A stretch of 64,000 nucleotides of DNA, taken from the NCBI RefSeq assembly GCF_000519325.1, contig NZ_KI912613.1:4223129-4287128 (forward strand). Direction: 5' to 3'. The stretch comes from Patulibacter minatonensis DSM 18081 (lineage in GTDB: Bacteria > Actinomycetota > Thermoleophilia > Solirubrobacterales > Solirubrobacteraceae). The translations under genes and the position numbers were made by a program. Numbering within the stretch: position 1 is the first letter of the stretch; every line of letters starts with the position of its first letter. The notes under the pieces are model-generated. The model made no database searches and had not been told where the DNA came from. It was given only the letters and a program-made list of their open reading frames with translations. Below are positions 26,352 through 34,117 of the stretch, piece by piece.

Positions 26352-26960
26352 GTGCAGCACCCGACCCGCAACGCCGTGACCGACCGGCTCCGTGCGTTCC
26401 GTCCCCGGACGCTCCCGCTCCCGGAGGGGACGCGGCGGGCGGCGGTCGTCCTCGCGATCGTCGACGACGGCGAGGAGCTCGGGCTGTGGATCACCCGGCG
26501 GGCCGCACGGATGCGTGCGCACCCCGGGCAGTGGGCGATCCCGGGCGGCCGGCTCGAGGCCGGCGAGACCGACGTCGCGGCCGGCCTCCGGGAGCTCGGC
26601 GAGGAGCTCGGCGTCCACCTGGGCGAGGACGCCGTGCTCGGCCGCCTCGACGACTACGAGACCCGCTCGGGCTTCGTGATCACCCCGGTGGTCGCCTGGG
26701 CCGGCCGACCGGCCGAGCCCCCGGTGCCGAACCCGGCCGAGGTGGACGAGCTCCACCTGCTGACGCTCGACGCGCTCGACGTCGAGCCGCTGTTCCACGA
26801 GATCCCGGAGTCCGACCGCCCGGTCGTGCAGCTCCCGATCCTCGACGACCTGATCCACGCCCCGACGGCGGCGATCCTCCACCAGTTCCGCGAGGTCGCC
26901 CTGCACGGACGCGACACGCGCGTGGCGGAGTTCGAGCAGCCCGTCTTCGCCTGGCGCTGA
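26352..26960 (+). CDS. Nudix hydrolase, CoA pyrophosphatase-like
   Basis: A 202-residue Nudix protein. The Nudix region reads IPGGRLEAGETDVAAGLRELGEELGVHLGED, with Gly-Gly, the first Glu and the catalytic RELGEELG (a variation of REUxEExGU). The preceding LGLWITRRAARMRAHPGQWAIPGG resembles the RAxxMRxHpGQ pattern of CoA-cleaving Nudix proteins. It differs from the 2920 gene and is not a close copy. The substrate (CoA or another nucleoside diphosphate) is inferred from this subgroup pattern. Confidence 0.85.
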   Translation: MQHPTRNAVTDRLRAFRPRTLPLPEGTRRAAVVLAIVDDGEELGLWITRRAARMRAHPGQWAIPGGRLEAGETDVAAGLRELGEELGVHLGEDAVLGRLDDYETRSGFVITPVVAWAGRPAEPPVPNPAEVDELHLLTLDALDVEPLFHEIPESDRPVVQLPILDDLIHAPTAAILHQFREVALHGRDTRVAEFEQPVFAWR

Positions 26961-26991
26961 GGACCCGACCCGGGCGCGGCGGACCGGGTCC
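26961..26991. terminator. Terminator-like hairpin
   Basis: GGACCCG...CGGGTCC (7-bp arms, 17-nt GC-rich loop), immediately after the Nudix stop and before the end of the convergent LuxR regulator. Confidence 0.4.
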
Positions 26992-27002
26992 GCGGCGGAG
27001 AC

Positions 27003-30000
27003 TCACCCGTCGGCGAGCCCCTGCCGGTGGGCCACGGCGGCCGCCTCGGTCCGGCTGCGGACGCCGAGCTTCGCGAGGATCCGCGAGACGTGGACGCTCG
27101 CGGTCTTCTCCGCCATGAACAGCGTGGCACCGACCTCACGGTTCGTCGCCCCACCCGCCACGAGCCCGAGCACCTGGACCTCGCGGGGCGTCAGCCCGAA
27201 CCGCTCGACGGCGGCCGCGCGTGCGGACTCGGCGGCGTCCGGGCGGCCCGGCGCCCCGGCGGGACGTGCCTCCGTCCGCGCGGGGTCCTCGTCGGGACCG
27301 CGACCGGCCCCGTGGCCCGCGCGGTCGGATCCGGCACGTCCGTCGTCGGGATCCTCGCCCGCATCGACGCGACACTCCAGGACGAGTCGGGCGCGCGCCG
27401 CCAGGCCCTCGACCTCCGCGAGCAGCCAGGTGGCGCCCAGGTCGCGCGCGCGGTCGCGGGCGCGGGTCGCCGCCCGGACCGCCTCCGGTCGCGCACCCCG
27501 TGCGGCCCGGGCCTCGGCCTCCCGCCACCGCGCGAGCGCCGCCGGGTAGGGGCGCTCCACCGCGTCCCAGGCGTCCGCGGCGCCCGCCCAGGCGTCGCCG
27601 TCGTCCGTACCCCGGGCGCGCAGCAGCGCGGCCTCGGACTCCAGCAGCAGCGCCCGCTCCACCGGCCGGTGCGGCGCTGCGGCCGCGCGCACCCGCTCGA
27701 CGAGCGCCGCGGCCCGGGCGACGTCGGCGGCAGGGTCCTCCCCGCGGTCCCGGGCGAGCACCGCGGCGTCGGCCTCGACGGCGACCCCGACGGCGGCGGC
27801 CTCCGCCGGGCGCGTCGCGTCCTCGGTGCAGTACGCCATCCGGTCGATCGCCTCGGCGACCACGGCGCGGCCGCCGGCGAGGTCGCCGCGACGATGCGCG
27901 AGCTCGGCGGCCGCGGCGGCGTAGGGGCCGAGGAACTGCGGCTCGACGACGTCGTGGAGCAGCGGCGCGATCGGGACCAACGCGGCCTCCGCGTCCTCCT
28001 CGCGATTCTCCGCCAGCGCGAGCACCGACCGGCGGATCAGCAGGTTCACCAGGCTCCGGGCCTCGACGCGGCGGGCGTCCTGCGGGGTCCGCTCCCGCGC
28101 CACGTCCCAGTCGCCCGCGGCGAAGGCGAACTCGCCGAGACCGAGCTCCATCCACAGGTCGCGACGGGTGGTGCGGCCCTCGAGCTCCTCCATCGCCTCC
28201 AGGGTGATCCGGATGGCGTCGCGCGACCGCCCGATGAGGTGCATCGCGTCGGCGAGGTTCACGTGCGCGCTGGCGATGTCGCCGACGCGGTCGCGCTCCC
28301 GGGCGATGCGCAGGGCGGCGAGGAGCTCCGTGCGCCCCTCCTCGACGTCGCCCAGCGAGATCAACGACACGCCGAGCGCGTTGCGGGCGTCGCCCTCGGC
28401 GTGGTCGTCCAGTGCGGCCGCCAGCGGTGCGGTCTCGCGCGCCGCGACGATCGCCTCCGCGTACCGGCCCTGGAGCATCCACCGCTTGGCCCGCCACGCC
28501 AGCACCCGGGCGCGCCAGACGCCGGGCTCCTCGTCGTGCAGGAGGGCGAGGGCGTCGGCGCTGACGTCGAGCGCGGAGTCCTGGCGGTTCAGCTGCCACA
28601 TCGCCGCGGCGAGCTGGTGGAGCGCCGCGGCCCGCTCGTGGCGGGTGGCGGGGTCGTCGCCCGGGCTCGCGTCGACCGCGGCGCGCAGCAGCGCCTCGGC
28701 GCGCGTGTGCTGCTCGGCGAAGCGATGGGCCATCCCGGCCCGCCGGAGCAGCCGCGACCGCGGCCCGCCGGAGACCCGCTCCGGGTCCTCCACGCGGTCC
28801 CACAGCTCGAGCGCCCGGTCGAACAGGCGCGCCGCGTCGGTGTCGGCGTGGATCCACTGCGCCGCTTCCGCCGCCCGGAGCGCGGAGGCGAACGCGGCGT
28901 CGCGGTCGCCCGCCGCCGCGTGGTGGTGCGCGATCCGCGCCGCCCGCTGGACGGTCGCGCCCGGCTCGGCCGGGTGGCGCTCGAGCGCCCGGGCGAGCGC
29001 GCGGTGCGCCGCCACCCGCTCCCCGGGCAGCAGGTCGTCCTCGAGGACCTCGCCGAACAGCGCATGCCGGAAGGCGTAGCGATCGTCCCCGTCGGTGACG
29101 AGCACGTGGTCGTCGACGGCCGTCCGCAGCGCGGCGTGGAGCTCGTGCTCCTCCAGCCGGGCGGCCTCGGCCAGGACGACGTGGTCGACGGCGCGACCGA
29201 CCGCGACGAGGCGGGCGACCTCCTGCGCGTCGGCCGGCAGCCGCTCGACCCGGACCCGGAGCGCGCGGGAGACCGTCGGCGGCAGGCCGCCGCGGCCGTC
29301 GAGCCCCGCGGCCAGGAGCTCCTCCGTGAACAGCGGGTTGCCCTCGCCGCGCGCCCACAGGCGGTCGAGCAGGGCGTCGTCCGGCGCCGCGCCCAGGATG
29401 TCCGCGAGCAGGGACCGCAACTCCGTGCGCGTGAGGCGCGGGACGTCGACCCGGAGCGCGCCCGCCTGCCGCTCCAGCTCGGCCAGCAGCGGGAGCAGGG
29501 GGTGGCGGCGGTGCAGCTCGTCGGGCCGGTAGGTGGCGACGACCAGGACCCGCTCGTCGACGAGGCCGCGGGCGAGGAACGACAGGAACGCGCGGGTCGC
29601 GGCGTCGGCCCAGTGGACGTCCTCGACGACCAGGACCAGACCGTCCTCGCGACCGAGCGCGTCCAGCAGCGTCAGCAGCGCCTCGAAGAGCGCCGCGCGG
29701 TCCCCTCCGTCGGGACCGCCGGCCCGGAGGCCGCCGGCGGCCTCCGTCCCGAGGCCCGGCACGAGGGTCCCGAGCTGCCGCCGCACGTCGGCCGGCAGCG
29801 CGGCGAGCACCGGGTGGCCGGCGCGCGCGAGCGGGCGCAGCGCCCCCGCCACCGGTGCGTACGGCAGCTCGCCCTCGCCGAGCGCGACGCACTCGCCGCG
29901 CAGCACCGGGACGCCGGCGTCGGCCGCGAGGGCCGTGAAGGTGCTCACCAGGCGCGTCTTGCCGACCCCGCCCTCGCCCGCGACGAACGCGAGCGCCGGG

Positions 30001-30092
30001 CGGCCCGCGCGGGCGTCAGCGAGCGCCGCCTCGAGCGTGGTGAGCTCTGGGGCCCGCCCGATCAGCCGGGCGCTGGAGACGCGCGTGGACAC
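27003..30092 (-). CDS. Large ATP-binding LuxR-family (LAL/MalT-type) regulator
   Basis: A 1029-residue STAND-type transcription factor. The N-terminal AAA domain has Walker A GEGGVGKT (39-46) and a Walker B-like LVLVVEDVHWADAATR near 150. The middle (about 330-930) is helical TPR-like repeats typical of inducer-sensing regions. The C-terminal LuxR helix-turn-helix reads LTPREVQVLGLVAGGATNRE, then KTASVHVSRILAKLGVRSRTEA. Such proteins oligomerise on ATP and inducer binding and activate nearby operons; the signal and target are unknown. The GTG at 30092 is preferred because GATACT lies 6 nt upstream and the domain begins at once; an ATG at 30305 is also in frame. Confidence 0.93.
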   Translation of the reverse strand: MSTRVSSARLIGRAPELTTLEAALADARAGRPALAFVAGEGGVGKTRLVSTFTALAADAGVPVLRGECVALGEGELPYAPVAGALRPLARAGHPVLAALPADVRRQLGTLVPGLGTEAAGGLRAGGPDGGDRAALFEALLTLLDALGREDGLVLVVEDVHWADAATRAFLSFLARGLVDERVLVVATYRPDELHRRHPLLPLLAELERQAGALRVDVPRLTRTELRSLLADILGAAPDDALLDRLWARGEGNPLFTEELLAAGLDGRGGLPPTVSRALRVRVERLPADAQEVARLVAVGRAVDHVVLAEAARLEEHELHAALRTAVDDHVLVTDGDDRYAFRHALFGEVLEDDLLPGERVAAHRALARALERHPAEPGATVQRAARIAHHHAAAGDRDAAFASALRAAEAAQWIHADTDAARLFDRALELWDRVEDPERVSGGPRSRLLRRAGMAHRFAEQHTRAEALLRAAVDASPGDDPATRHERAAALHQLAAAMWQLNRQDSALDVSADALALLHDEEPGVWRARVLAWRAKRWMLQGRYAEAIVAARETAPLAAALDDHAEGDARNALGVSLISLGDVEEGRTELLAALRIARERDRVGDIASAHVNLADAMHLIGRSRDAIRITLEAMEELEGRTTRRDLWMELGLGEFAFAAGDWDVARERTPQDARRVEARSLVNLLIRRSVLALAENREEDAEAALVPIAPLLHDVVEPQFLGPYAAAAAELAHRRGDLAGGRAVVAEAIDRMAYCTEDATRPAEAAAVGVAVEADAAVLARDRGEDPAADVARAAALVERVRAAAAPHRPVERALLLESEAALLRARGTDDGDAWAGAADAWDAVERPYPAALARWREAEARAARGARPEAVRAATRARDRARDLGATWLLAEVEGLAARARLVLECRVDAGEDPDDGRAGSDRAGHGAGRGPDEDPARTEARPAGAPGRPDAAESARAAAVERFGLTPREVQVLGLVAGGATNREVGATLFMAEKTASVHVSRILAKLGVRSRTEAAAVAHRQGLADG

Positions 30093-30104
30093 GGGCCCAG
30101 TATC
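30093..30104 (-). promoter_or_regulatory. -10 box, leaderless start of the LAL regulator
   Basis: On the minus strand GATACT (30099-30104) ends 6 nt before the GTG at 30092. Confidence 0.35.
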
Positions 30105-30326
30105 GCGCGGCGACGGGACGGCCACGGACGGCGCCCGGGGCGGTGCTGCGGGTGTGTCGGCCGTCGCCGGACCGGTCGGCGTGGACGGCGGCGACGAGGT
30201 GGTCGTGGAGGAGTCCGGGCTGCATGGTGCGATCCCTTCGATCGGAACGAGGTGGTGCGCTGCGGGCACGCCTCCGATCGTGGACTGCGCACGACGTATG
30301 CACATCGGGCATCCGGTGCGGTCTGC

Positions 30327-30371
30327 GGGGTTCGACCCCTTACGGCCTGCGGGGTCGGTCCCGAAGACCCC
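30327..30371. terminator. Two adjacent terminator-like hairpins
   Basis: GGGGT-TCG-ACCCC (30327-30339) and GGGGTC-N9-GACCCC (30351-30371) lie just behind the stop of the leftward lipoprotein gene and upstream of the LAL regulator, separating their transcripts. Confidence 0.45.
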
Positions 30372-30382
30372 TCAGGCCCGGC

Positions 30383-30661
30383 TCACTCGTTGCGGGCGGA
30401 GATGATGCGGATGTCGTCGCCGTCGGCCCGGACGTCGAGCTTCGCGCGGCGCTTCTCGTCGGTCTCGACGGAGCACGTGTAGCGGTTCTTCTCCGTCTCC
30501 TCGCACGTCGCCGACAGCAGGCGCCGGAGGCCCGCGGGCGGCGGGTTGACGGTCAGCTTCTTGATGACGTCGGCCTTCGTCAGGCTGCTCTCGGTGGTGT
30601 CGCTGCACGCCGCGAGGGCGAGCCCCGCGAGGACGACGGGTACGACTGCTGCCACGCGCAT
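30383..30661 (-). CDS. Small lipoprotein
   Basis: A 92-residue lipoprotein. MRVAAVVPVVLAGLALAAC gives a lipobox LAAC with Cys19 lipidated. The mature part (SDTTESSLTKADVIKKLTVN) resembles the small secreted DUF4333-type fold: a helix followed by strands with two further cysteines (SATCEE and RYTCSV) that may form a disulfide. Function unknown. The ATG is set by a -10 box 6 nt upstream. Confidence 0.7.
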   Translation of the reverse strand: MRVAAVVPVVLAGLALAACSDTTESSLTKADVIKKLTVNPPPAGLRRLLSATCEETEKNRYTCSVETDEKRRAKLDVRADGDDIRIISARNE

Positions 30662-30673
30662 GGCCGCAGTCTA
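30662..30673 (-). promoter_or_regulatory. -10 box, leaderless start of the lipoprotein gene
   Basis: On the minus strand TAGACT (30668-30673) ends 6 nt before the ATG at 30661; no Shine-Dalgarno. Confidence 0.5.
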
Positions 30674-30760
30674 CGGACTGTGTGACCAGGGTCCACCGTC
30701 CCCGCCGGGCGGGGTGGCGGGCCATCGTCCGACGCGGGCGTCTACCGTCTGGTCGACCCG

Positions 30761-31273
30761 GTGCCGATGCCCGCCCCCCGCTCCTCCACCCCCGCGACCC
30801 GTGCACGGCCGTTCGCGGCGCTCGTCGTCGCCGCCGCCGCGGCGGGCCTCTCCGGGTGCGGTCAGGCGCAGGAGGTCCGCGACGCGCTCGGGTACACCAC
30901 GAGCGTCAACCGGATCATCGCCGGGCTCGACCGCGACCAGCGCCGGCTCAACGAGGAGTCCCGCGACTTCCGCCGACCGGCGGAGGTCGCCAGCGGTCTG
31001 CGCCGGCTCGCGGGCGACGTCGACCGCGTCCGGGCGGACCTCGGGAAGGTCCGCCCCCCGGAGGTGGTCGCCCGGCTCCACCGGGACCTGATCGGGTCGT
31101 ACGGCCGGCTCTCCGCGCCGATCCAGCGCTTCCAGCTGCTCGTGCGCAAGGGGCGCCGGCCGGCGATCGTGGCCGGGCAGCAGGCCTACCGGCGGGAGAA
31201 CGACGCGATCCAGCGCACCATCGACGCCACGCTGGTGCGCATCAACGCGGAGCTGGCGCGCTTGTCGGACTGA
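30761..31273 (+). CDS. Helical lipoprotein of unknown function
   Basis: A 170-residue protein. A long basic N-terminus (PAPRSSTPATRARPFAALVVAAAAAGLSGC) ends in the lipobox LSGC, Cys33. The mature part is all helical with heptad-like repeats (VNRIIAGLDRDQRRLNEESRDF, LRRLAGDVDRVRADLGKV, LHRDLIGSYGRLSAPIQRFQLLV) and has no further cysteine. No family recognised. It starts at GTG 30761 or ATG 30767. It is divergent from the small lipoprotein. Confidence 0.68.
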   Translation: MPMPAPRSSTPATRARPFAALVVAAAAAGLSGCGQAQEVRDALGYTTSVNRIIAGLDRDQRRLNEESRDFRRPAEVASGLRRLAGDVDRVRADLGKVRPPEVVARLHRDLIGSYGRLSAPIQRFQLLVRKGRRPAIVAGQQAYRRENDAIQRTIDATLVRINAELARLSD

Positions 31274-31303
31274 CGCGCGGCCGGTCGTCCGCGTGGCGGC
31301 CCC

Positions 31304-31930
31304 TCACGTCTCCGCCGCCGGTCGCGGCGCCGGCGCCAGCGTGACGAGCTGCACGAGCCACGAGACGATCGGCCGGGACTCGGCCAACGGTCGGTCGTGG
31401 AGGAACTGCTGCAGGACCATCTCGCGCAGGCTCCCCGTGAGCATCACCGCGACCTCGAACGGCAGCGGCTCGTCGATCCCCGCGGCGGCCCGCAGGTCGG
31501 CGGCGAGCTCGTGCAGCAGCGTGGCGGTGCGGTCGTTGGCCGAGACCACGCCCGCGAGACCGCGCTCGCCGGTCAGGTGGTACTCCGTCCAGTAGCTGCG
31601 GCTGAGCTCCGGGTCGTCGTCGAGCATCGCCAGGTAGCCGGCGATCGCCCGGTCGATCCGTTCATGGACCGGGCCGTCGCCGGCGACCGCGCGCCGCGCG
31701 GACTCGAGCAGCAGGTCGCCGGTCGCGTCCATCAGCGCCAGGTAGCAGTCGATGAGGTCCGAGAAGTGCTGGTAGAAGGTGCGCCGCGAGACGCGCGCCA
31801 GGGTGACGACGTCGGCGACCGTCGACCCGCGCAGCCCGCTCCTGCGGACCGCCGCCGCCATGCCCTCGAGCAGCCGGGCGCGGTGCTCGTGATACTGGGG
31901 CGACGTCGGGTCAGGGACGGACGACGGCAC
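31304..31930 (-). CDS. TetR-family transcriptional regulator of the P450 operon
   Basis: A 208-residue repressor. The HTH is at residues 15-62: ARLLEGMAAAVRRSGLRGSTVADVVTLARVSRRTFYQHFSDLIDCYLAL, a textbook TetR N-domain. The rest is a helical ligand/dimer domain. The GTG start is 45 bp behind the cytochrome P450 stop, so both are one operon. Two near-perfect palindromes in front of the P450 gene are the likely operators, implying autoregulation released by a P450 substrate or related ligand. The ligand is unknown. Confidence 0.92.
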   Translation of the reverse strand: MPSSVPDPTSPQYHEHRARLLEGMAAAVRRSGLRGSTVADVVTLARVSRRTFYQHFSDLIDCYLALMDATGDLLLESARRAVAGDGPVHERIDRAIAGYLAMLDDDPELSRSYWTEYHLTGERGLAGVVSANDRTATLLHELAADLRAAAGIDEPLPFEVAVMLTGSLREMVLQQFLHDRPLAESRPIVSWLVQLVTLAPAPRPAAET

Positions 31931-31975
31931 GGGCCGAGGCTCCCATCCCGGCCGGACGCGGCCGTCGCCGGGCGC

Positions 31976-33337
31976 TCACGCGGCGACCGGCACGGCCGTC
32001 CCGGTCGCCGGGCCCGCCGTCGTCGGGTGGCGCCGGCGCACCACCGCACGGCCGCCGTCGGCCGGCGCGAACGCGACCCCGCGGAACCGCCACCGCTCGC
32101 CGGGGGCGGACGTCGGCCGGAGGTCGTGGGTGCACAGCAGGGTCCGGAGCACGACGTCCATCTCCATGTGGGCGAACGACGCGCCGATGCACCGCCGGAT
32201 CCCGCCCCCGAACGGCAGCCACGCGTACGTGTCCGGCTTCGCCCCGACGAAGCGCTCCGGGCGGAAGCGGACCGGGTCGTCGTAGAAGCGGCCGTCGGAC
32301 TGCGTGAGGATCGCCGACGCGAGGATCGTCGTCCCGGGCCGCAGGCGCCACGGCCCGAGGTCGAACGGCTGCATCACGTACCGTGCTGCGCCGCCGATGA
32401 CGGGGCGCGTCCGCTGGACCTCGCGGATCGTCGCGTCGCGCAGCTCGCGGCCGCCCTCCCGCGCCTCGGTCTGCAGGCGGGCGAGGAGGTCGGGGTGGCG
32501 CCGGATCCGCTCGATCGCCCACGACAGCGTCGCGGCGGTCGTCTCGTGCCCCGCGACGAGCAGGGTCAGGAGCTGGTCGGCGAGCTCGTCGCGGGACATC
32601 GGCCGGCCGTCGGCGTGGGTCGCCTGGACGAGCAGGGCCAGCACGTCGGAGCGCTCCGCCAGGGCGACGTCTCCGCGGGCGTCGGCGATCAGCGCGTCGA
32701 CCTGCTCGTCGAACGCCGCGCGCAGCGCCCGGAACCGGCCCCACGGGCTGCGCGGACCGAGGTCGCGTTGCAGGAACGGCAGGGTCGCCACGCGCGAGCC
32801 GATCGTCACGAGCTCCGGGAGGATCCGCCGCAGGGCCTCGAGCTCGGCACCCGCCGCCCCGAACACCGCGCGGAGGATGGCGTTCAGGGTGATCCGCATC
32901 ATCGGCTCGAGCGTCGGCAGCTCCCGGTCGTCGGGCCACGTCCCGAGCTCGCGCCCGGCCTCCTCCGCGACGATGGCCTCGTACGAGCGCATCCGCTCGC
33001 CGTGGAACGGCGGGAGCAGGAGCCTGCGCTGCTGCAGGTGCTTCATCCCGTCGATCGTCAGGAGCGACTCGGCCCCCAGCACCTGCCGCAGCGGGCTGCG
33101 CTCGCCCGCGAAGAGGACGTCGCTCGGCGCGGTGAACGTCTGCTTGATCAGCGCGGGGTCCGCGATCACGACGACCTTCCCCAGGGCCATCAGATGGACG
33201 GTGAACGCGTCGCCGTACGTGCGGTGGAGCCGGCGGAGCGTCCGCAGCTGCACGAACGCGGCGAGGGCCGCCTGCAGCCACGGCGGCGTCGTCGGGCCCG
33301 GCGGCGTGCTGAACGGGGTGTCGGTGGACGGGGTCAC
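31976..33337 (-). CDS. Cytochrome P450
   Basis: A 453-residue haem monooxygenase. Key motifs are the oxygen-activation I-helix AGHETT (262-267), the ExxR pair Glu306/Arg309, a PERF stretch (RFRPERF) and the haem loop FGGGIRRCIGAS with Cys383 as axial ligand. It resembles the CYP110/CYP51-like soluble bacterial class that oxidises fatty acids, terpenes or sterol-like compounds; the substrate is not readable. No ferredoxin is adjacent. GAGGAG 6 nt upstream fixes the GTG. It leads the operon with tetR and faces the DUF4442 gene. Confidence 0.96.
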   Translation of the reverse strand: MTPSTDTPFSTPPGPTTPPWLQAALAAFVQLRTLRRLHRTYGDAFTVHLMALGKVVVIADPALIKQTFTAPSDVLFAGERSPLRQVLGAESLLTIDGMKHLQQRRLLLPPFHGERMRSYEAIVAEEAGRELGTWPDDRELPTLEPMMRITLNAILRAVFGAAGAELEALRRILPELVTIGSRVATLPFLQRDLGPRSPWGRFRALRAAFDEQVDALIADARGDVALAERSDVLALLVQATHADGRPMSRDELADQLLTLLVAGHETTAATLSWAIERIRRHPDLLARLQTEAREGGRELRDATIREVQRTRPVIGGAARYVMQPFDLGPWRLRPGTTILASAILTQSDGRFYDDPVRFRPERFVGAKPDTYAWLPFGGGIRRCIGASFAHMEMDVVLRTLLCTHDLRPTSAPGERWRFRGVAFAPADGGRAVVRRRHPTTAGPATGTAVPVAA

Positions 33338-33366
33338 GGGAGCTCCTCGATCCGCGGGACGGTGAG

Positions 33367-33410
33367 CGGTACGTCGATGTACCGCACGCGAACGGTACAT
33401 CGGCGTACCG
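33367..33410. promoter_or_regulatory. Twin operators in the P450/DUF4442 divergent spacer
   Basis: Two 18-bp near-palindromes, CGGTACGTCGATGTACCG (33367-33384) and CGGTACATCGGCGTACCG (33393-33410), are centred 26 bp apart. Each has six-base perfect outer arms CGGTAC/GTACCG. They sit 30-73 bp before the P450 start, as expected for TetR-family binding. Confidence 0.7.
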
Positions 33411-33481
33411 CACCGGCGCAACCCCGCGGTGGGCGCCGGCGCCGATCACCGCTCGTGCACACCGCGCCCGCTCGCGGCAGG

Positions 33482-33493
33482 TAGACCGGGGGC
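33482..33493 (+). promoter_or_regulatory. -10 box, leaderless start of the DUF4442 gene
   Basis: TAGACC (33482-33487) ends 6 nt before the ATG at 33494. A G-run touches the start. Confidence 0.4.
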
Positions 33494-33955
33494 ATGGACA
33501 CGACCGCCGTCGCCGCCGCCATGCTCGAGCCCGTTCCGGCGAACCGCCTGTTCGGGATCCGCGTCCGGTCCGCGACGCCCGACGGTGCGGAGGTCGAGCT
33601 CGACGTGCGGACCGAGGCGACGAACGTGATCGGGTCGCTGCACGCCAGTGGTCTCGTGGCGATCGCCGACGCGGCCGGGCTCGCCGCCGTGCTCGGGGCC
33701 GCGCCGTCCCCCGCCGCGCTCGAGGGCGTGAGCGCCCTGGGCGCCGCGGCCGAGCTGCGGTTCGCCGCCCCCGCCCGCGGCCGGCTCGTCGGCCGGTGCG
33801 CCCTCGACGACGACGCCGCCCGGACGCTCCGGGGCCTCTACGACCGCGACACCGACCGCGCGACGCTGGCGACCACGGTCGCGATCGAGGACGAGGCCGG
33901 CGACCTGGTCTGCACCGGCACGTTCGACTGGCGCCTGCGGCGCCTCGAGGACTGA
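33494..33955 (+). CDS. DUF4442 (hotdog-fold thioesterase-like) protein
   Basis: A 153-residue protein with the hotdog pattern of acyl-CoA thioesterases: LEPVPANRLFGIRVRSATPDGAEVELDVR, then NVIGSLHASGLVAIADAAGLAAVL as the central helix, and ELRFAAPARGRLVGR with a final strand DEAGDLVCTGTFDWRLRR. DUF4442 proteins are thioesterase-like but most are untested. It faces the P450 gene across the twin operators and could be part of the same TetR regulon. Confidence 0.82.
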   Translation: MDTTAVAAAMLEPVPANRLFGIRVRSATPDGAEVELDVRTEATNVIGSLHASGLVAIADAAGLAAVLGAAPSPAALEGVSALGAAAELRFAAPARGRLVGRCALDDDAARTLRGLYDRDTDRATLATTVAIEDEAGDLVCTGTFDWRLRRLED

Positions 33956-34117
33956 CCGACCCTCCCCGCCGGAGCCCCGGCGCGGGCGGGCGCTCCCACC
34001 GGCTTGCCGCGACGCCCGCTCCGGTAGCGTGGGCGCCGCGTGGACCCCGGCCCGGTGGGCGCCCCGCGGATCGGCGGGCACCGGAGCAGGGACGTCCTCC
34101 CAGTCAGGTCGTGTGCG

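Noticed and set aside
30320..30345. tRNA-like GGGGTTCGACCCC
   Set aside because: It resembles a T-arm, but no acceptor, D or anticodon arm can be formed around it; better read as part of a terminator.
27027..30482. Long plus-strand open frame opposite the LAL regulator
   Set aside because: It is the antisense of a clear AAA/LuxR protein; its translation is Arg/Gly/Val-rich without any domain. Long antisense frames are expected at this GC content.
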